A DNA stretch of 5,290 bases from NCBI GenBank assembly GCA_937898445.1, contig CALEJY010000068.1, positions 1-5,290 of the forward strand. The letters run 5' to 3'. This document shows, in pieces, positions 5,180 through 5,290 of this stretch (position 1 is its first letter; the number at the start of each line of letters is the position of its first letter). The notes beneath the pieces are model-generated. The model saw only the letters and a list, made by a program, of their open reading frames with translations, was not told the origin of the DNA and ran no database searches. The stretch comes from an uncultured Candidatus Melainabacteria bacterium. Its GTDB lineage: Bacteria > Cyanobacteriota > Vampirovibrionia > Gastranaerophilales > Gastranaerophilaceae. A program made the position numbers and the translations under genes.

Positions 5180-5290
5180 GTGAAACCAAGTGATTTAAAA
5201 AGTGGTATGAAAGTAGAAATAAGAGTTAAAGAAGGTAATGATAGCAGGGAAGCTTATTACGTTATTAGAGATATGATAGTAGGATTACAT
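5180..5290 (+). CDS. Partial gene sharing the KxSDxKxGM module, runs off the window
   Basis: An open frame begins with GTG at 5180 and continues without a stop to the window end, giving the first 37 residues. AGGAG at 5168-5172, overlapping the upstream TGA, lies 7 bases before the GTG and supports this unusual start. The protein opens with KPSDLKSGM (2-10), followed by a charged strand and AYYVIRD (25-31). These line up with KKSDIKNGM and KYYVIED of the gene at 4437, with 6 more residues between the motifs. It is therefore a paralogue or a relative sharing the first module. Whether it also carries the second module cannot be seen. The next in-frame ATG is at codon 10, inside the conserved motif, so it is unlikely to be the start. 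Confidence 0.78.
   Translation, partial: MKPSDLKSGMKVEIRVKEGNDSREAYYVIRDMIVGLH

Noticed and set aside
1..5290. tRNA, rRNA, CRISPR array, riboswitch, integrase attachment site or replication origin
   Set aside because: Reading both strands, I saw no cloverleaf with a TTC-loop, no regularly spaced direct repeats, no iterons and no long leader. Nearly all the sequence is coding.

Overview
The window is very A+T-rich, with codon use dominated by AGA, ATA, TTA and AAA and strong AGGAGG-type ribosome binding sites. This points to a low-GC Firmicute, most likely a Clostridium-like host. All genes lie on the + strand. They are short and packed with gaps of 1 to 12 bases or small overlaps, and most look like phage or prophage accessory proteins. 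The best reading is part of an early or accessory operon of a clostridial phage, prophage or phage-like plasmid. No structural, packaging, lysis or integrase gene is present to prove which.

Layout. Bases 1-48 hold an extended -10 promoter and the ribosome binding site of the first gene. Bases 49-1247 hold three consecutive small genes that are diverged tandem paralogues of one unrecognised family. Their shared core of 47-48 residues runs from Y-x-E-Y, through [YF]-P and [LI]-K-K, to D-K-R. Bases 1287-2030 encode a complete flavin-dependent thymidylate synthase (ThyX), the only gene of certain function. Bases 2041-2817 encode a phage HNH/AP2-type putative endonuclease, 10 bases behind thyX. 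Bases 2818-2901 are the only sizeable non-coding gap. It has a strong hairpin abutting the next ribosome binding site and a stretch that vaguely resembles an insertion-sequence end.

Bases 2902-5290 hold a second run of seven small genes: a GWDGY/QPEIFP family protein, a CPTC-containing acidic protein, an unrecognised acidic 176-residue protein, a small lipoprotein with a DUF6440-like C-terminus, a two-module phage protein, a protein with 12 cysteines in 106 residues, and the start of a gene whose N-terminus repeats that of the two-module protein.

How the genes may work together: ThyX would supply dTMP for replication of a very AT-rich genome. The endonuclease is probably a selfish homing-type passenger. 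The small acidic, lipoprotein and cysteine-rich genes resemble the variable cargo of phage early regions, where host-takeover, superinfection-exclusion and anti-defence functions often sit. That role is inferred from context only. The most original observation is the tandem three-gene family at the operon head, followed by the repeated module around the 12-cysteine protein.
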